A DNA stretch of 64,000 nucleotides. Source: Parelaphostrongylus tenuis. Its lineage: Eukaryota > Nematoda > Chromadorea > Rhabditida > Metastrongylidae. Below the pieces are notes generated by a model, which saw only the letters and a program-made list of their open reading frames with translations, was not told the origin of the DNA and did not search any database. Position numbers and translations under genes: made by a program. The stretch spans positions 1-64,000 of the forward strand of contig JAHQIW010004775.1 of the NCBI GenBank assembly GCA_019055375.1. Direction: 5' to 3'. Below, in pieces: positions 12,947-25,243 of this stretch (its first letter is position 1; every line of letters starts with the position of its first letter).

Positions 12947-13315
12947 CTAAGTGCGTCTAGAGAATTTAGAATTTTGAAGGATGGCATTGATTTTCAAATG
13001 CAAAACTTTTCCACTATTTTTGAGTAACATGATCGAGCAATTTTCATTTGTTCCTATTGTGTGCCAGAGTCTAATTAGGCTGCACTCCTTCAATAGACAC
13101 GAAAATATCACACTTCTGGTTGAACTCCATTCATTGTGACATGGTAATAAGAAAGCAATCGTGGACAACGTGGACTGTGATTCAATTATTTTCGTCCCTT
13201 CAAATAATCGGCAAGCTCTTGGTGAGTGTTCTACACTCTTCAGGTAATCATCGTATAGAGCTGATTTGTTCTTAACATCAAAGAATAGTGTCATTGCACT
13301 ATATCTGCCCATCAA
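12947..13315 (-). other. Unassigned 122-codon frame between inverted SINEs
   Basis: Open from 13315 to 12947 with few low-complexity runs (CHNEWSSTRSVIFSCLLKEC). It has no splice-site or family support and lies between SINE copies 2 and 3. It could be a relic of another element. Confidence 0.2.
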
Positions 13316-13368
13316 TATATGTGTGGTGAGGTGATATCAGAGAGAGCCATTAATAGAGGTAATGTATG

Positions 13369-13664
13369 ATAAAGGATAAAGCTCTCGGGGTTGATCAATC
13401 CCTGAGGGATGCGCCATGCTTCGTCTTCAATTTCTAACTTCGTTTGAGGTAACTGAATGCATATTTGACCTTTACAATGACTCGTGATGGCCTCCCGCTG
13501 TACCGAGTCAATGCTGCTTATCCTCCTACAGAAGTATAAGACTAGTCTGGCACCATTTACCTACCCCAGAGGAAGGGATGACCTGGTGAGTCATACGCGC
13601 GAGATCGAACCATTGACCTCGTGTGCGGCGCAAAGCACCTATAACCAACGAGCCGCATGCGCTC
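13369..13664 (-). repeat. tRNA-derived SINE copy 3
   Basis: Minus-strand copy starting (3' end) at AAAGGATAAAGCTCTC and ending at GAGCCGCATGCGCTC. It lies 580 bp from copy 2 in inverted orientation. Confidence 0.85.
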
Positions 13665-15007
13665 TATTGGCTGTTGCATATAAATGAATTGAAATCGCTT
13701 TATTATCTTCAGAACCCATTCAATTCCACATCGTCAGCCAATCAAAAAGCTGTCTTTACACTTTTGTTTAGAAACCAGTTACGGATCTCATGGAGACTTC
13801 TCTTTTAAAGCGATTGTGTGCGAGCTTTAGCCTTTCAAATCTCTACTTTCAATATGTAAGGAAGCAAATCTGCACTCTCTCTCAACGGAAAAAAGAAAGG
13901 CAAGACTTTTACACTATCTTAACTGGATATCTTCCACTCTTAGCTATTAAGTTTGGCAATAAAAGCTTGCATAGTAATTCAAATGAGATGTTAGGCATTA
14001 GATGATATGGACCATTGATATCTGATGCCCCTTCAATAGGATTTTTCTAACCTGATGGGGACAACAGTTGGTCGATCCAAAACTCCAGCAGAAAGTGTCC
14101 TTCAGACCCAGCTGGCCAAGCAAAGCAAACGAAGTGTGATCTGAGATATTATTTTCACTGTACAAAGCATTATGGAGAGCTTTTAAAAATGAAATGCATT
14201 ATTCAAATAGCCGAGACTCAAGCTTTTATTAGATACTGAAAGTCTGAGGAAAAAGCTTTTTTCCTGCGAGGAAGATCTTCGATAAATCCTTCATCTTTTT
14301 TGGGTACACGCTGTATCCAAAAGATCGACCGTATGCAGCAGTTTCCTTCGAGACATTTCTACTATGCGTATCGATTATGTTTCTTGAACTAGATTCGTTT
14401 CCTCGCATTCAGTCTCCACGAGCTTCTGTATATTTCGGGTGTTGGTCAAGCGTTCTCGAAGATAACTGAGCTAAGTTTCCGACGTGATTGCAGGAGAACA
14501 TTGGGAGGAGACTGAAGCAGCGTCTTTCTTCTGATGACCGGCATCTTTGATCTTTGCACTCTTTGCAATTGCTGTTGAGATACCTAGAGGGAGAGGGAAG
14601 TAGTCTTGCTTTAGCACCTATCAATCAACGTGGAGGCCCTCTCAGTGTGTCCGACAAAAGTCTCAGAAGTAATTATGAAAAATTGTTACTTTTCAAAAAC
14701 TATCAGGTCTTTCCATAGACTGTTCCATAAAATTAAAAAATTGAAAAATAGTTCACTAAGTCGATGGTTTCGCTTCTCGAGTACGTCTTTTCCAGAACAT
14801 GACGTGTTTCGTACGTTAGAGCTTCAGTAATTTGTGGTAGATTTAACTTTTAGATCCCGTAACATGGCAGTTCTAACCTCAAAAAATCCATTGTTGACTA
14901 CCTGCGGCTTAATACCTTGAAACGAGAGCAATCCGGATTCTGAACTCCTATAAAATAGATTCTCTACATAGATAGGAATAGTCGAAGGCACGCATGACAG
15001 TTATTAG

Positions 15008-15260
15008 AGGGGGCCTATAGCAACACTCGCGTGGTCGTTGGTTCGTCTACGCTTCCCGGGCTATCAAGCTTTCTATCGCTCCGGTTTCGGCAAAATGATA
15101 CCGGACTAGCGTGGGGAAATAGCTACACTGACATAAAACATCAGTGGCCCACCAAAAGTCATTGTGAAAGTCGGATGCCCACGTAAGCACCGATGTTCAA
15201 TGAAGTCGAATACATGGCGCATCTCTCAGTGACCGATCAACGCCGCAGTTTTTTAGAGCT
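15008..15260 (+). repeat. tRNA-derived SINE copy 4, old
   Basis: A B box (GTTGGTTCGTC) and recognisable body pieces (GCTATCAAGCTTTCTATCGC, ATGATACCGGACTAG, ATGGCGCATCTCTCAG). The 5' head is decayed. Confidence 0.6.
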
Positions 15261-16880
15261 TTTATGGGAGTCGCTGAGATAAAAATCAACGAATAATCGT
15301 ATTACCTGTAAACAGTGAGATACTGAGCAATGTCTGTGAAAAGTTCCTTTGATGAAGCTTTGAAAGAGCTAAGTGTTAATTCGCACACATTAGTGCGGAT
15401 TCTTGTTCATAGTGAAATAAATGGAAATGATATAGATGTGGCAAATATTCTGCTAAGTATCGAGTTCGATCAAGCCTATACTCTTTAATTCTAAAATGAA
15501 GTAAACCTCACCAAAAGAAGCTTTCAAAGTGTCGCGGTTGATATGGTATGCAGCCTTTAGACCATTAAAATGGACGAGTACATGTTCAAAATAAGCTAAT
15601 GCTAAAATCTTTTGTGGAAATGATTAAGGATGGAAAAATATTTGGTATTAAGCAAGTCTTTTCAACATTACCTGTCTCTTCCATGTCGTTCGGTTAGTAA
15701 CATCTCACCTCCAACATTCACTAAAGTCTTCAAGCTTGAGTGCGGGTTCGCTTTTCTGTTTGTTTCCCATTATGAATGCCTTCAACCCTTTGATAATCAC
15801 GTTGAAATGCTGCACGACACCCTTAGCTATAACAAGTTCTCATAACAGTATGCACAAACAATTTTGAAAAATAAACCCACTAAACAATCATTCTCACTAG
15901 ATTCATTGAGAAGCATTAGATAATACTCTTGCTAATGCCTCAGCAATCATATCCTATCAAATTTTATTGATAACACCTACTCACGATACTTTCAAATTTC
16001 ATCACAAAATACCTCATTTTAATGCCAATTAATATGAATTTTTTGTAGAATTTGCGGAACTGTTAGCTATAGGTTTTGTAATGATTATCAGATATTCGAA
16101 ACAAGAATAGGAATAATCGCATAAGTTCATCAATCGAGTACCAGTTCTATATGGAAGCTTGTGTCAATACGTACTCACTCTAAGATAAACTCGAGACAGC
16201 GAAAAAGAAATGGGCTAGTTGTTGTCAAGGGTTAAATTTCGGACCAATCGAATCTTCCAAAATCACTAATGAGTCTTACTTTCCGAATGAATTCGAAGCA
16301 GAGTTTGCGCGTCTGGTTGAAGAATATCTCTAGCACTGTCTCATTTAGATACGAAGTAGGAATCTTTTTTAGTATAGATAGTGTCTTTAGAATTACTAGT
16401 ATATGTATCAAATAGTAAGCCGTACGTGCAGTGAAAGAAATCGACTATTGTGTTTGTCTAACATTAGCTTGGATAATAGTAATAAAGTTACTATATACCT
16501 TCTCCAAAGCATTTTTATTCTTCGAAGATTTTTAGATTATTCCGCAAAAACGTCTGCTAGTGTTGTGCTGAGTAAGTCTTGTGAACAACGCTTCTGTTTA
16601 TAGGAAATTAGTATACTTTTTGATCAATACCGCGGTTAGTAAAAAGTTGGTCCTGGATTTATACTGTTGTTCATAGTTGGTTAGACATATAGAGCAAACT
16701 GACTCAAAGCAAATGGAGATTTGTCAGGAATTCATTATTTTACTAGCGTATGTGATTACATAAAATTCCTCTTTTGTAATAGGCATATATTAATTAACTA
16801 ATTAACGCCTATATAGCACTAGATCTATCGGCTTAAAACAATACTTATCAGAATATCGAATCAAAAAATGAATGTCAAGT

Positions 16881-16961
16881 AAATGAATGAATGAATGAAT
16901 GAGTGAATGAATGAATGAATGATTGAATGAATGAATGAATGAATGAATGAATGAATGAATG
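16881..16961 (+). repeat. (AATG)n microsatellite
   Basis: About twenty AATG units with two variants (GAGTG, GATTG). AATGTCAA occurs on both sides. Confidence 0.95.
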
Positions 16962-17524
16962 TCAAATCTTTATCATATTATATCGTTTTGAGCGGGTCTG
17001 TAAGAGAGCGGTCGATAGCAGGGGTCTAATTAACTTCATTGAGGTCATATAGTGTGAATTTTTCTATACGTGTCCTTGAAAGCAAATTTCATCTGCGCTT
17101 ATTATCCTTATAATCATTATATCATGTACTTCTTGGAAACTCTAGCACTTTTGGTTATCTGTTCGTCACCGAACAGGCTCATAGTGATCCCGTAGGCCAT
17201 TATAAGAAATATGAATTTCAGTTTCAAAGGAAATTTTGACAGCCTACCGCCACGTGTGTGGACAAACTTTCGTGGTAATACAATAATGCCACACAAGCAT
17301 TATCGTTTCACTGCAATCCTGGTATATCTTGCTTGAATTAAAGCAAATTTTGTCCGGAGATTTTCAAGGTGAAATGACTGAAAGGTTTCACGTTATAATA
17401 TAATAATACTCATCGCTACTTGTCTACACATATCTTGCGTTAATTTATTTGATTTTAACACTACTGCATTGCATTTCCGTTTTTCTTTTGTCTACACACG
17501 CTTGAAAATGTACTTTTTCAATTG

Positions 17525-18125
17525 TTTTTACTTTTACGTCATAATTTGAGCCCTTTATGAGGTCTTTTTTGACACTTACGCAGTACAAGACACGTGTTTC
17601 AGCATTGCAGCCTCCTTAGTTGCACAGTGTCTTAAGGTTCAGTTAGTTCCGCGAGATGATATACCCTATACAGAGGAACCGGCGTTGAGATATCTACATC
17701 TGCTCCTAGGTAGAAGAATCACCCAATGGGCAGTGTTGTACACTCCATTACTCGTGTCTGGCAAAGCATAATTATCGTACTTTTCGTTTTGAGTAAATTG
17801 AGATCTTTCTCAAACAGTATAATCTGATAGCATATTCTGAGCCTTTCATGAGGTCTTTTATGACACTTATACAGTGTAAGACACGTGTTTCAGCGTTAAA
17901 GCCTCGTCAGCTGCACCGTACCTTTCGGTTCAGTCAGTTCTTTGCGGGGAGATATTTTCTACATGGAGGAACCGGCGCCGAAAGGCATTGTGCAACTGAA
18001 TGGGCTGTGATGCCAAAACACATGTCTTGCAGTGTATAAGTGCCATAAAGAGGCTCGTGAAAGGCTCAAAATATGTTATCAGATTATGTCGTTTTGAGCG
18101 AGGTTACAAAACACTCGAAACGAAA
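17525..18125. mobile_element. Two related MITE-like units; the second has terminal inverted repeats
   Basis: Unit 1 is 17535..17700. Unit 2 has TIRs 17822..17895 and 18015..18090 (inverted; contain GAGCCTTTCATGAGGTC and GACACTTATACAGTGTAAGAC). They share ACACGTGTTTCAGC with the 11-kb and 53-kb copies, so this is a diverged branch of the same family. Confidence 0.6.
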
Positions 18126-19424
18126 GGTATTGTTCCGACGATTTTGTAAAATTCGCTTGCAACGCTGTTTAGTACTTTTCATCGAGCAGTTTTGTACTCT
18201 AGCTTTTCCGAGCGTTGTGTGTAACACACTGTTCAGATTTTCTTTGCAGTGCACAGATGGTTCTTGCTTCAAATTAACGTTCCAGACTAATCATACCTGC
18301 CATCTCTCCGTTTTCGAAAATTTAGCGCAGACTTACCTAGAGACTTAGAAACACTGACTTGATAAATCGATAAGCCACCGTAGGTATAGATTATGTAATG
18401 ACAAATATTGCCGAGTAGATCTTTGGTCCACAAGGATGAAAATGTCTTATAATAATCTGTAGTCGTTGTAATGGAGGTAAAACTGTGATCTCTACATCTT
18501 TAGATTTAAGCCAGAGTGTGTTTGATCTGATCATACACCTGAAAGGCTTTGAAAGAAGGTTTCCATTTCTGTCTGACTGATGAATATGCATGAAACGGGC
18601 TCATGATGTTATGGCCCATCGTGTTCAACTCTGCACTCTCAAGTGACTTCATAGCATAAGGTCACCATAGATCATTGTTCGAAGTAAGTACCCTTTCAAT
18701 GGTTTCTTCGATGTTTTAATGTCGAGTGAAAACTGCAATGACATGGAATTTCTCTACGTCAACATAGTTTTGTATTCGATCTTATCAAATTGAAAGTTGT
18801 AAAAAGATGTTCCCACATATCGTATTTTGTTCCCAACCTTCATTGCCACAAAATCATACTGATGAAGAAAAAAAAACAAGCGACAGTACCCTCGCGAGAA
18901 AGCGACACCTTTTTTTTTTGTTAGTTTCAATCTCTTTGATTATTTGTCGAGTCGTAGAAGGCAAGCTTCTGTCTTTTGGTTAACATCTCATCTTGCACAT
19001 CTTTTGAATGCTAACTCTTAAAATAATGATTCTTCTTCTTTCAACTTACTGTATCAAGTTGAGCTAAAAGGAGCCGATTTTAACATCAAATTCACGGTCC
19101 GCGCAAAGTAATCAAAAACATCTACGAAACTTTGGAAGCCTTTTTGATACATAGTAAAGGCCCAAAAATGAACTGCAAGGAGGAGCGCTTCGTTATAACG
19201 TGTAACCTCGCACCATACCTCAGGCTAGTCTTCCAGCCTGAACCATGCACAGCCTCGCTTATGCACTGATTCCGAACGGCAGGTTTTCAATATTTAACTG
19301 AATGACCTATAACATCTGAGTAGCGAGTGTTTTTGAAGTGAAGTTTTTTTACTGTACGGTCCAAAATTCGTTTCTTACGTTTTCAGCTGAGGTTACGGAG
19401 GTTTTCGACTTAATGATTTGCCGA

Positions 19425-19505
19425 TCAATTTGACCTTTCCAGGCTTTGAAGAAGGCGAGCTTTGCCGAAACGTAAGCTGTCACTGTTACTGTACTATTCA
19501 TGCTG
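19425..19505 (+). repeat. Isolated PLE LTR fragment
   Basis: Reads CAATTTGACCTTTCCAGGCT, then TTGAAGAAGGCGAGCTTTGC, then CGAAACGTAAGCTGT, matching the right LTR of PLE-1. The hammerhead core is damaged (TTTGAAGA for CTGAAGA, GTA for GTC). No PLE coding DNA was seen next to it. Confidence 0.75.
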
Positions 19506-21534
19506 CACTATTACAATATAATGTTGTATCACATCAATATTATTCAATGAATCCTATTATTAACACCTCACAACTGCTCAACAGAAGAAACTACCGACCT
19601 ATTCCAACTATGCTGTGGTCAGTCGATAGTCGGTCGTGGGAAGTATCTCATTCCTGGATGGATCCTACTCGCAAAGCATCCAACCTTTCCTCTATCCACC
19701 AGTTTTCTTATGACACTGTGACGTTTCCAGTTCGTCAAATATTTTGCTACTCATGGGCTTACCGTTAGTCATTAAGATACCAGCGGCGAGCCCTTTTGAT
19801 AAAGTACTTTATCAAATTAAAGAGGTCTCTGCTAAACTTCTCTAATCTCAGTCCACTATTATTCGCATATAACATCATTTTCTCTTTCTGACGAGACCAC
19901 TCATCATTGCTATATTCTTCCCAACTTTTGATTTATCCCGTTTTCGGATATTCCTCTTGCCGTTTCCGTCACTCTCTCTTCTATCTTTTATCTATTCACT
20001 TTTTCCTTCTGTTTTCTTAGCTATCTTTGATGTATCTTCGTTGACCAACTGTTTTTGTTACCAACTTTGTTCTCTAGAGTTATCTTATACTTTTCTCAAC
20101 CATTGATTTCTGACACAAAATCCACAGTTCTCTCAAGAAATGATCAGCTTCTGCTCTCGTTATATTATCATATAGAGTCCGTTAAAATAGTCAAATCTGG
20201 AAAAATGGCTTGTTCATTAGCTTTATCGTGCCCGTTTGTACTTATAGACTGAGCTAATTTTGTAGAAAATACATTGGTGACTTTCAGTGGTATGTTGAAG
20301 TACACGCACAGCATTATCTTCTGCATCTTTCTGACATACTGTAGCTGTAGTCTGTTTACTGGACGAATTTCGACCCGTCCATCGGCAGGGAAGCGAACGA
20401 TCACCGAGGCGTACAGAGTCTCTGCTATGAGAAGTAAGTTCGCGTTACCACTGACAACTCATCAAAATTCAACATGCAAATTGACAAGGACTAACCACTA
20501 TAACAAGCTATAAGCTATCAACATGTAGTTCTTCTACCGCTTTACAGTCGATCTATGATAGGCTGCCAACAGTAAATATCATGATGGAGGTCTCAATTTG
20601 CATTGTTTGCTCTTAAGCGGGTTTTTTTGTTACCTGAGTAGCTGAACGACTCATCTTCACCAAAAATGCTGTGTGTCCAAGCACGCTTTTCGTTTCACTT
20701 CTATGCGAATGCTTTGAGAATATTTTTTTTTTACTAGACCCGAAAAACCTTCATAAATCAGAGAGAAAGGAAGAGAAAAGGAGGGAGGGAGATTGACAGC
20801 TATGCGTTTAGGTTTTTTCAGAAGTACTTCCCAATTTTGAAGATCGGGTGAGAATAAACCACTTGTCATGTATTACACTCTGGCACCCAGGATTATCCAC
20901 CGCACTTAGATGGCGAAAAATTGACTGAAGAGCGTTCATTTCCTCTTCCGAAACTCTCATTTTGTCGAGTCATTTGCCATTTCATTAGTTAGTTTCAGAT
21001 TCCATATGTGGGTTAGCACTAGTGGAATCGTCTATAACACGTATGAAAGCACTGAAGCTTGAAATCGAAGAACTCTCCAACGCATTAATGGCGTGTCTTT
21101 CTGAGGCAGAGCAGACAAGGCAACAAGATTTAACTATTTGATGTGCTGATTACTAATGTTTCATATGTAGGATTTTGATGTGAAATTACATAAGAAGCAT
21201 GAAGATTTTCAAATCTGTTGGATAGGCTGTTCACCAATCATTGCACACCATTTTAAAAGAAGAATATTTCAACATGACATTGTAAATATGCGTACATGAA
21301 AGGATGGAGCATCAGGGACTTAGTGTTGATCTATTCATCAGAGGTGTTTTGGAACTCATTAAATATCAAAAGTGATGACTGAAATTATAATTGGTCTATA
21401 AATGGTGTGAGCGGTTCACTTGAAAAAATCAACTCAGTGCTTTTGTCCTTCCAAACCTTAAGTGGAAACAGCAAGCCTCCAATCATCGCGCTATGCGCTC
21501 TCCCTACAAATATATATGTATGCATCTGTGTGCA

Positions 21535-21670
21535 TGTTTATATTTATTTATTTATATAAATAAATAAATAAACAAATAAATAAATGAATATGTATATATA
21601 GATAGTTTAGACAATTATAGATATAGATATAGACATATAGACAGATTCAGATATAGATATAGATGTAGTG
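21535..21670. repeat. TTTA/TAAA palindromic microsatellite and GATATA run
   Basis: TTTATTTATTTATATAAATAAATAAATA can fold on itself. It is followed by GATATA/GACATA repeats to 21668. Confidence 0.9.
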
Positions 21671-22119
21671 TATTGTGCTTATACTCATTCTTTCGGCTTC
21701 AATGAACGGCAAAGGTGAAATCAACATTGGACGCTCAAAAGTCAGTTAACTCCGTGACGACCAAATTGCAATCTGGGCGCTGCACGCGGCATAGTCGCGC
21801 GGCGAACTATAGTCACGATGCAGTAGTCTTTCGATTATTCTATTTTAATTGTTACTAAGAATTTTAGTCTCTGACAAGTCATGGACCATGATAGAAGAGA
21901 TTATAATAAGGCTAGTTGTAGTACGAACATTGCCGATTATCCCTCGTAGAACCCGCGTTCCAAAGGAAAAACCGGATACGCACGAAAATGGGGTGTTTCA
22001 TATTGCTACTGAACATTTTTATGCTGTCTTGGCCATATTCATTCGTTAATCAATCATATTTATCTTCTATGTTTCATGTCGGCAACTTCTTGTTCTTATT
22101 CATTGCTGCATATGGATAA

Positions 22120-22419
22120 GGATAAAGGATAAAGCTCTCGGCGTTGATCAATCCCTGAGGGATGCGCCATGCATTCGACTTCAATTTTTAACTTCGTTTG
22201 AGGTGATTGAATGCACATCTGGCCTTTACAATGACTCGCGGTGGCCTCCCGCTGAACCGAGTCAGTGCTGCTTATCCTCCCAGACAAGTCTGAGACCTGT
22301 CTGGTACCGATTTACCGACCCCGGAGGGATGGATGGCTTGGTGAGCCATGAGCGCGAGATCGAACCATTGACCTCGTGTGCGACGCAGGGCACCTCTAAC
22401 CACTGCGCCACATGCGCTC
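22120..22419 (-). repeat. tRNA-derived SINE copy 5 with 14-bp TSD
   Basis: Near-intact. Flanked by CTGCATATGGATAA at 22106..22119 and 22420..22433. The 3' tail is GATAAAGGATAAAGC on the plus strand. The perfect duplication implies recent insertion. Confidence 0.92.
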
Positions 22420-22433
22420 CTGCATATGGATAA

Positions 22434-25138
22434 TAACCAAATAATCAAGCACTTTGTCAGATTGTTCTTTTGAAGTCAAAAATAACGATAAAAATTTTCC
22501 AGCTTTGAAACTATTTCAAATACTGCAAAGGCATGATAATGACTGGAAATGAGAAATAGATCGATTGTTTGTCAAAAATGATGCTGCATACTACATGCGA
22601 TGACATCTTATCAACATTTCTTAATAATTTCTTTAAATTCTGAAGTTGGAACCTAGAAAAGACCTTGTTCTATCGTTTTATAGCTAGCAATTTTTTATTA
22701 TCCGCGTTTATTCTGTTCTGCGAGCACAGTTTATCGTGGTGATTTTGACACTGGATATCCGTACCGTTCACGTCCTCTACGTAAACCTCCTAGTTGAATA
22801 TCCTCAAAAAGACTTCATGCGCTCAATCAAATTCCCAGCTTTCCTAATAACTCCAATGTGACCACATCCAGGTGGTTACAAGTTCAACAGAATAACAGAG
22901 ACCTCCATGCTTCCTCCCCAACTGTTTCCGATGGGTATCATCTCACTAGTGGGAGTATTCTCTCCACCGCATGATGTATTACGGTTCTTCCGCCTACGCG
23001 TTCAAACAAAAGCTTGAAGCTCTTACTCCATGCTCAGCTAATGAAAGAGATATTCACACATTAGCTTGTTAATTTCTACGAACATAGTTCTCGCATGTGA
23101 AGAGGATTTGGGTACTTTTGTGTCACGGAACAACTCTGGGCGTTAGACGAATTGTGTTTAAATGAACAGCAGACAGATATCTGTAGCGATCGGAGGGATG
23201 GTGAGATGGAAAAAGATGGTCTTACTCCTAAAAGATATCAGACAGAAATGGAGAGTAAGAGTTAGAGGTAAATTCATTTTTGTTGTTTTCCTATTGAACG
23301 CGGTTTCTTAGGAAATGTTGGCGCACTTCATACTAAAAATGCTTACGGAAAATTCCTTGGTAATATGTCACTCCCTTGTGATATTGGAGTGTCCAGACCA
23401 GAGTTTTGTGAATTGGTTTTTTTCAGGTTTCATTGCTTATATTGACAATTCAAAACTGCGTGAAATAATTTTGCAAAATGAACGCTATTTATGAACATAA
23501 GCGCCTTGGTTGACAAGAATCATTAGCTCTTCCTTCTTGACCAAATGTTTGCTAGGTATGAGTTTCCACCATGCTGAATTGTCTAGGTTCAACCATTTTG
23601 AGCCATACAGTAGAGGTTTTTTGCCATCTTTATGGCTGATCATTCTTCTACTAGCTTTGCCACCGATTTGGGCCCATTTGTTCATGGTATGAACGAGGTC
23701 TCATGGTCCAAAGAATCTCTCTTTTTGTGTATTATTTTATGTATGTTCGACATGTCCTCCAATTTTTGCTTTCTGCTCAAAATGACTCTCATTTGCAGGG
23801 TGAGATTCTATTTCTTACCCAATTTTTATGCTGCTCTACACGCAACTCGATGTGGAGGTTACCAAAAGAAAGTTGTGCTTCGAAAGGTTCATCATCACAA
23901 GTATGTGCAAACCCTTTGTTCGGATAAACGCAGCAACAGCTTGCTTGCCAGCTTTCTATGAGATTTCTTACGATAGTACCCACATACTACATAGTCTATG
24001 GCTCACCACTGTAACTGTTAGTCAAGAAGCAAATCTAAAATTTGAGTAGAACTACTGGTAGAATACATCGTGATGACTGACTTCCATTATGACGCGGATC
24101 GTCTTTGTATCTGGTGTGTAAACTGATAGCAACTCGTCTGAAGAAGATGGAATCGTAAGCTCCATAAACATTATTGGGAAGGTAAAAAGGATAAAAGGAT
24201 AAAGCTCTCGGCGTTGATCAATCCCTGAGGGATGCGCCATGCATTCGACTTCAATTTTTAGCTTCGTTTGAGGTGATTGAACGCATATCTGGCCTTTACA
24301 ATGACTCGCGGAGGCCTCCCGCTGAACCGAGTCAGTGCTGCTTATCCTCCCAGACAAGTCTGAGACCTGCCTGGTACCAAATTACCGACCCCTGAGGGAT
24401 GGATGGTTTGGTGAGCCATGAGCGCGAGATCGAACCATTGACCTCGTGTGCGACGCAGGGCACCTCTAACCACTGCGCCACATGCGCTCATCTTGGGAAG
24501 GTAAACACTATGGATATTATCAAATTTTAACTACAGAAACAAAGACAATTCATCCTCACACATACGTACGTAAAGAGATATTAAGAGAACTTTTACACGA
24601 AAATGCGGACGTAAAACACAGCACATAGAAACTTGACTAAAAAGAAGGAATGTGAGAAGTTGTTATGAGTAGAGAATTATAGTTATCTGCACAAAATATT
24701 CGATGAGATAATGAATTATCAGTCTTAATGCAGATTAGGAAAATGTGTGGACGCATGGTTTAATGATAGACAACCCGAATTTTACAAGTAATAAGAATAC
24801 ATAGTGTGAAAAATTGCTGAATGCTGAATGGAATCTTCTAAAAAAGGAGTCTAATCTTGGACATGAAGAGTACAAATAACTTTTTTTATAATTCAAGCTC
24901 ATGAGATATATTTTAGAATGGTCAGAAGAGTTTCGACTTGTTATGCAGTAGTTCCGTAATACTGATATGCGTTCAAAGATATTCTCAATGAAAAAGCTAT
25001 CACGAACAAATTTCTAACATTATCTAGATAATCTGTCGCTGCTAAAAACAAGAAACAACTCATTAGAGCTTATAACTTAAGACATATAAGTGCCGTCGTT
25101 AAATGACGTGCATTGGTGATGCTCGCTTTGTCTACTAA
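22434..25138. other. No gene identified; one coding-like frame
   Basis: The minus frame 23685..23485 reads KKPLLYGSKWLNLDNSAWWK and ends EELMILVNQGAYVHK. It is coding-like but has no acceptor, family or neighbour I can support. The remainder is AT-rich. Confidence 0.3.
24187..24492 (-). repeat. tRNA-derived SINE copy 6 with 13-bp TSD
   Basis: Flanked by TTGGGAAGGTAAA at 24174..24186 and 24493..24505. Very similar to copy 5 by eye (differences include GCCTGGTACCAAATTACCG), so the family was recently active. Confidence 0.92.
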
Positions 25139-25243
25139 TTAGACCAACGCCAAATTGCTCAAAGGGCATGGAGCGAAGACCTTATGTGCTGTACGTATCG
25201 TCACCTTACCATCGTGCAAGGAGTCCGGTTGAGCAAACACAAC
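25139..25243 (-). CDS. STAC terminal exon g with stop
   Basis: The acceptor is TGATACATTCAG. The exon encodes VVFAQPDSLHDGKVTIRTAH, then KVFAPCPLSNLALV and TAA. Together with LYRDQ from exon f it fits the second SH3-like domain of STAC (pattern: LKENQICVG, then a FIRVSSGKKKGLVP-like strand), so the protein ends where the family normally ends. Confidence 0.8.
   Translation of the reverse strand, partial: VVFAQPDSLHDGKVTIRTAHKVFAPCPLSNLALV

Larger units (their letters stand above)
13665..17520. other. No gene seen apart from SINE copy 4 and the AATG repeat
   Basis: Several frames of about 65-70 codons, all AT-driven. No splice-linked exons were noticed. Confidence 0.4.
18126..22105. other. 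No gene identified
   Basis: Holds the PLE LTR fragment (19425) and microsatellites. The 116-codon frame at 19418..19768 starts inside the LTR fragment; its later part (WSVDSRSWEVSHSW) is coding-like but unassigned. Confidence 0.35.
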
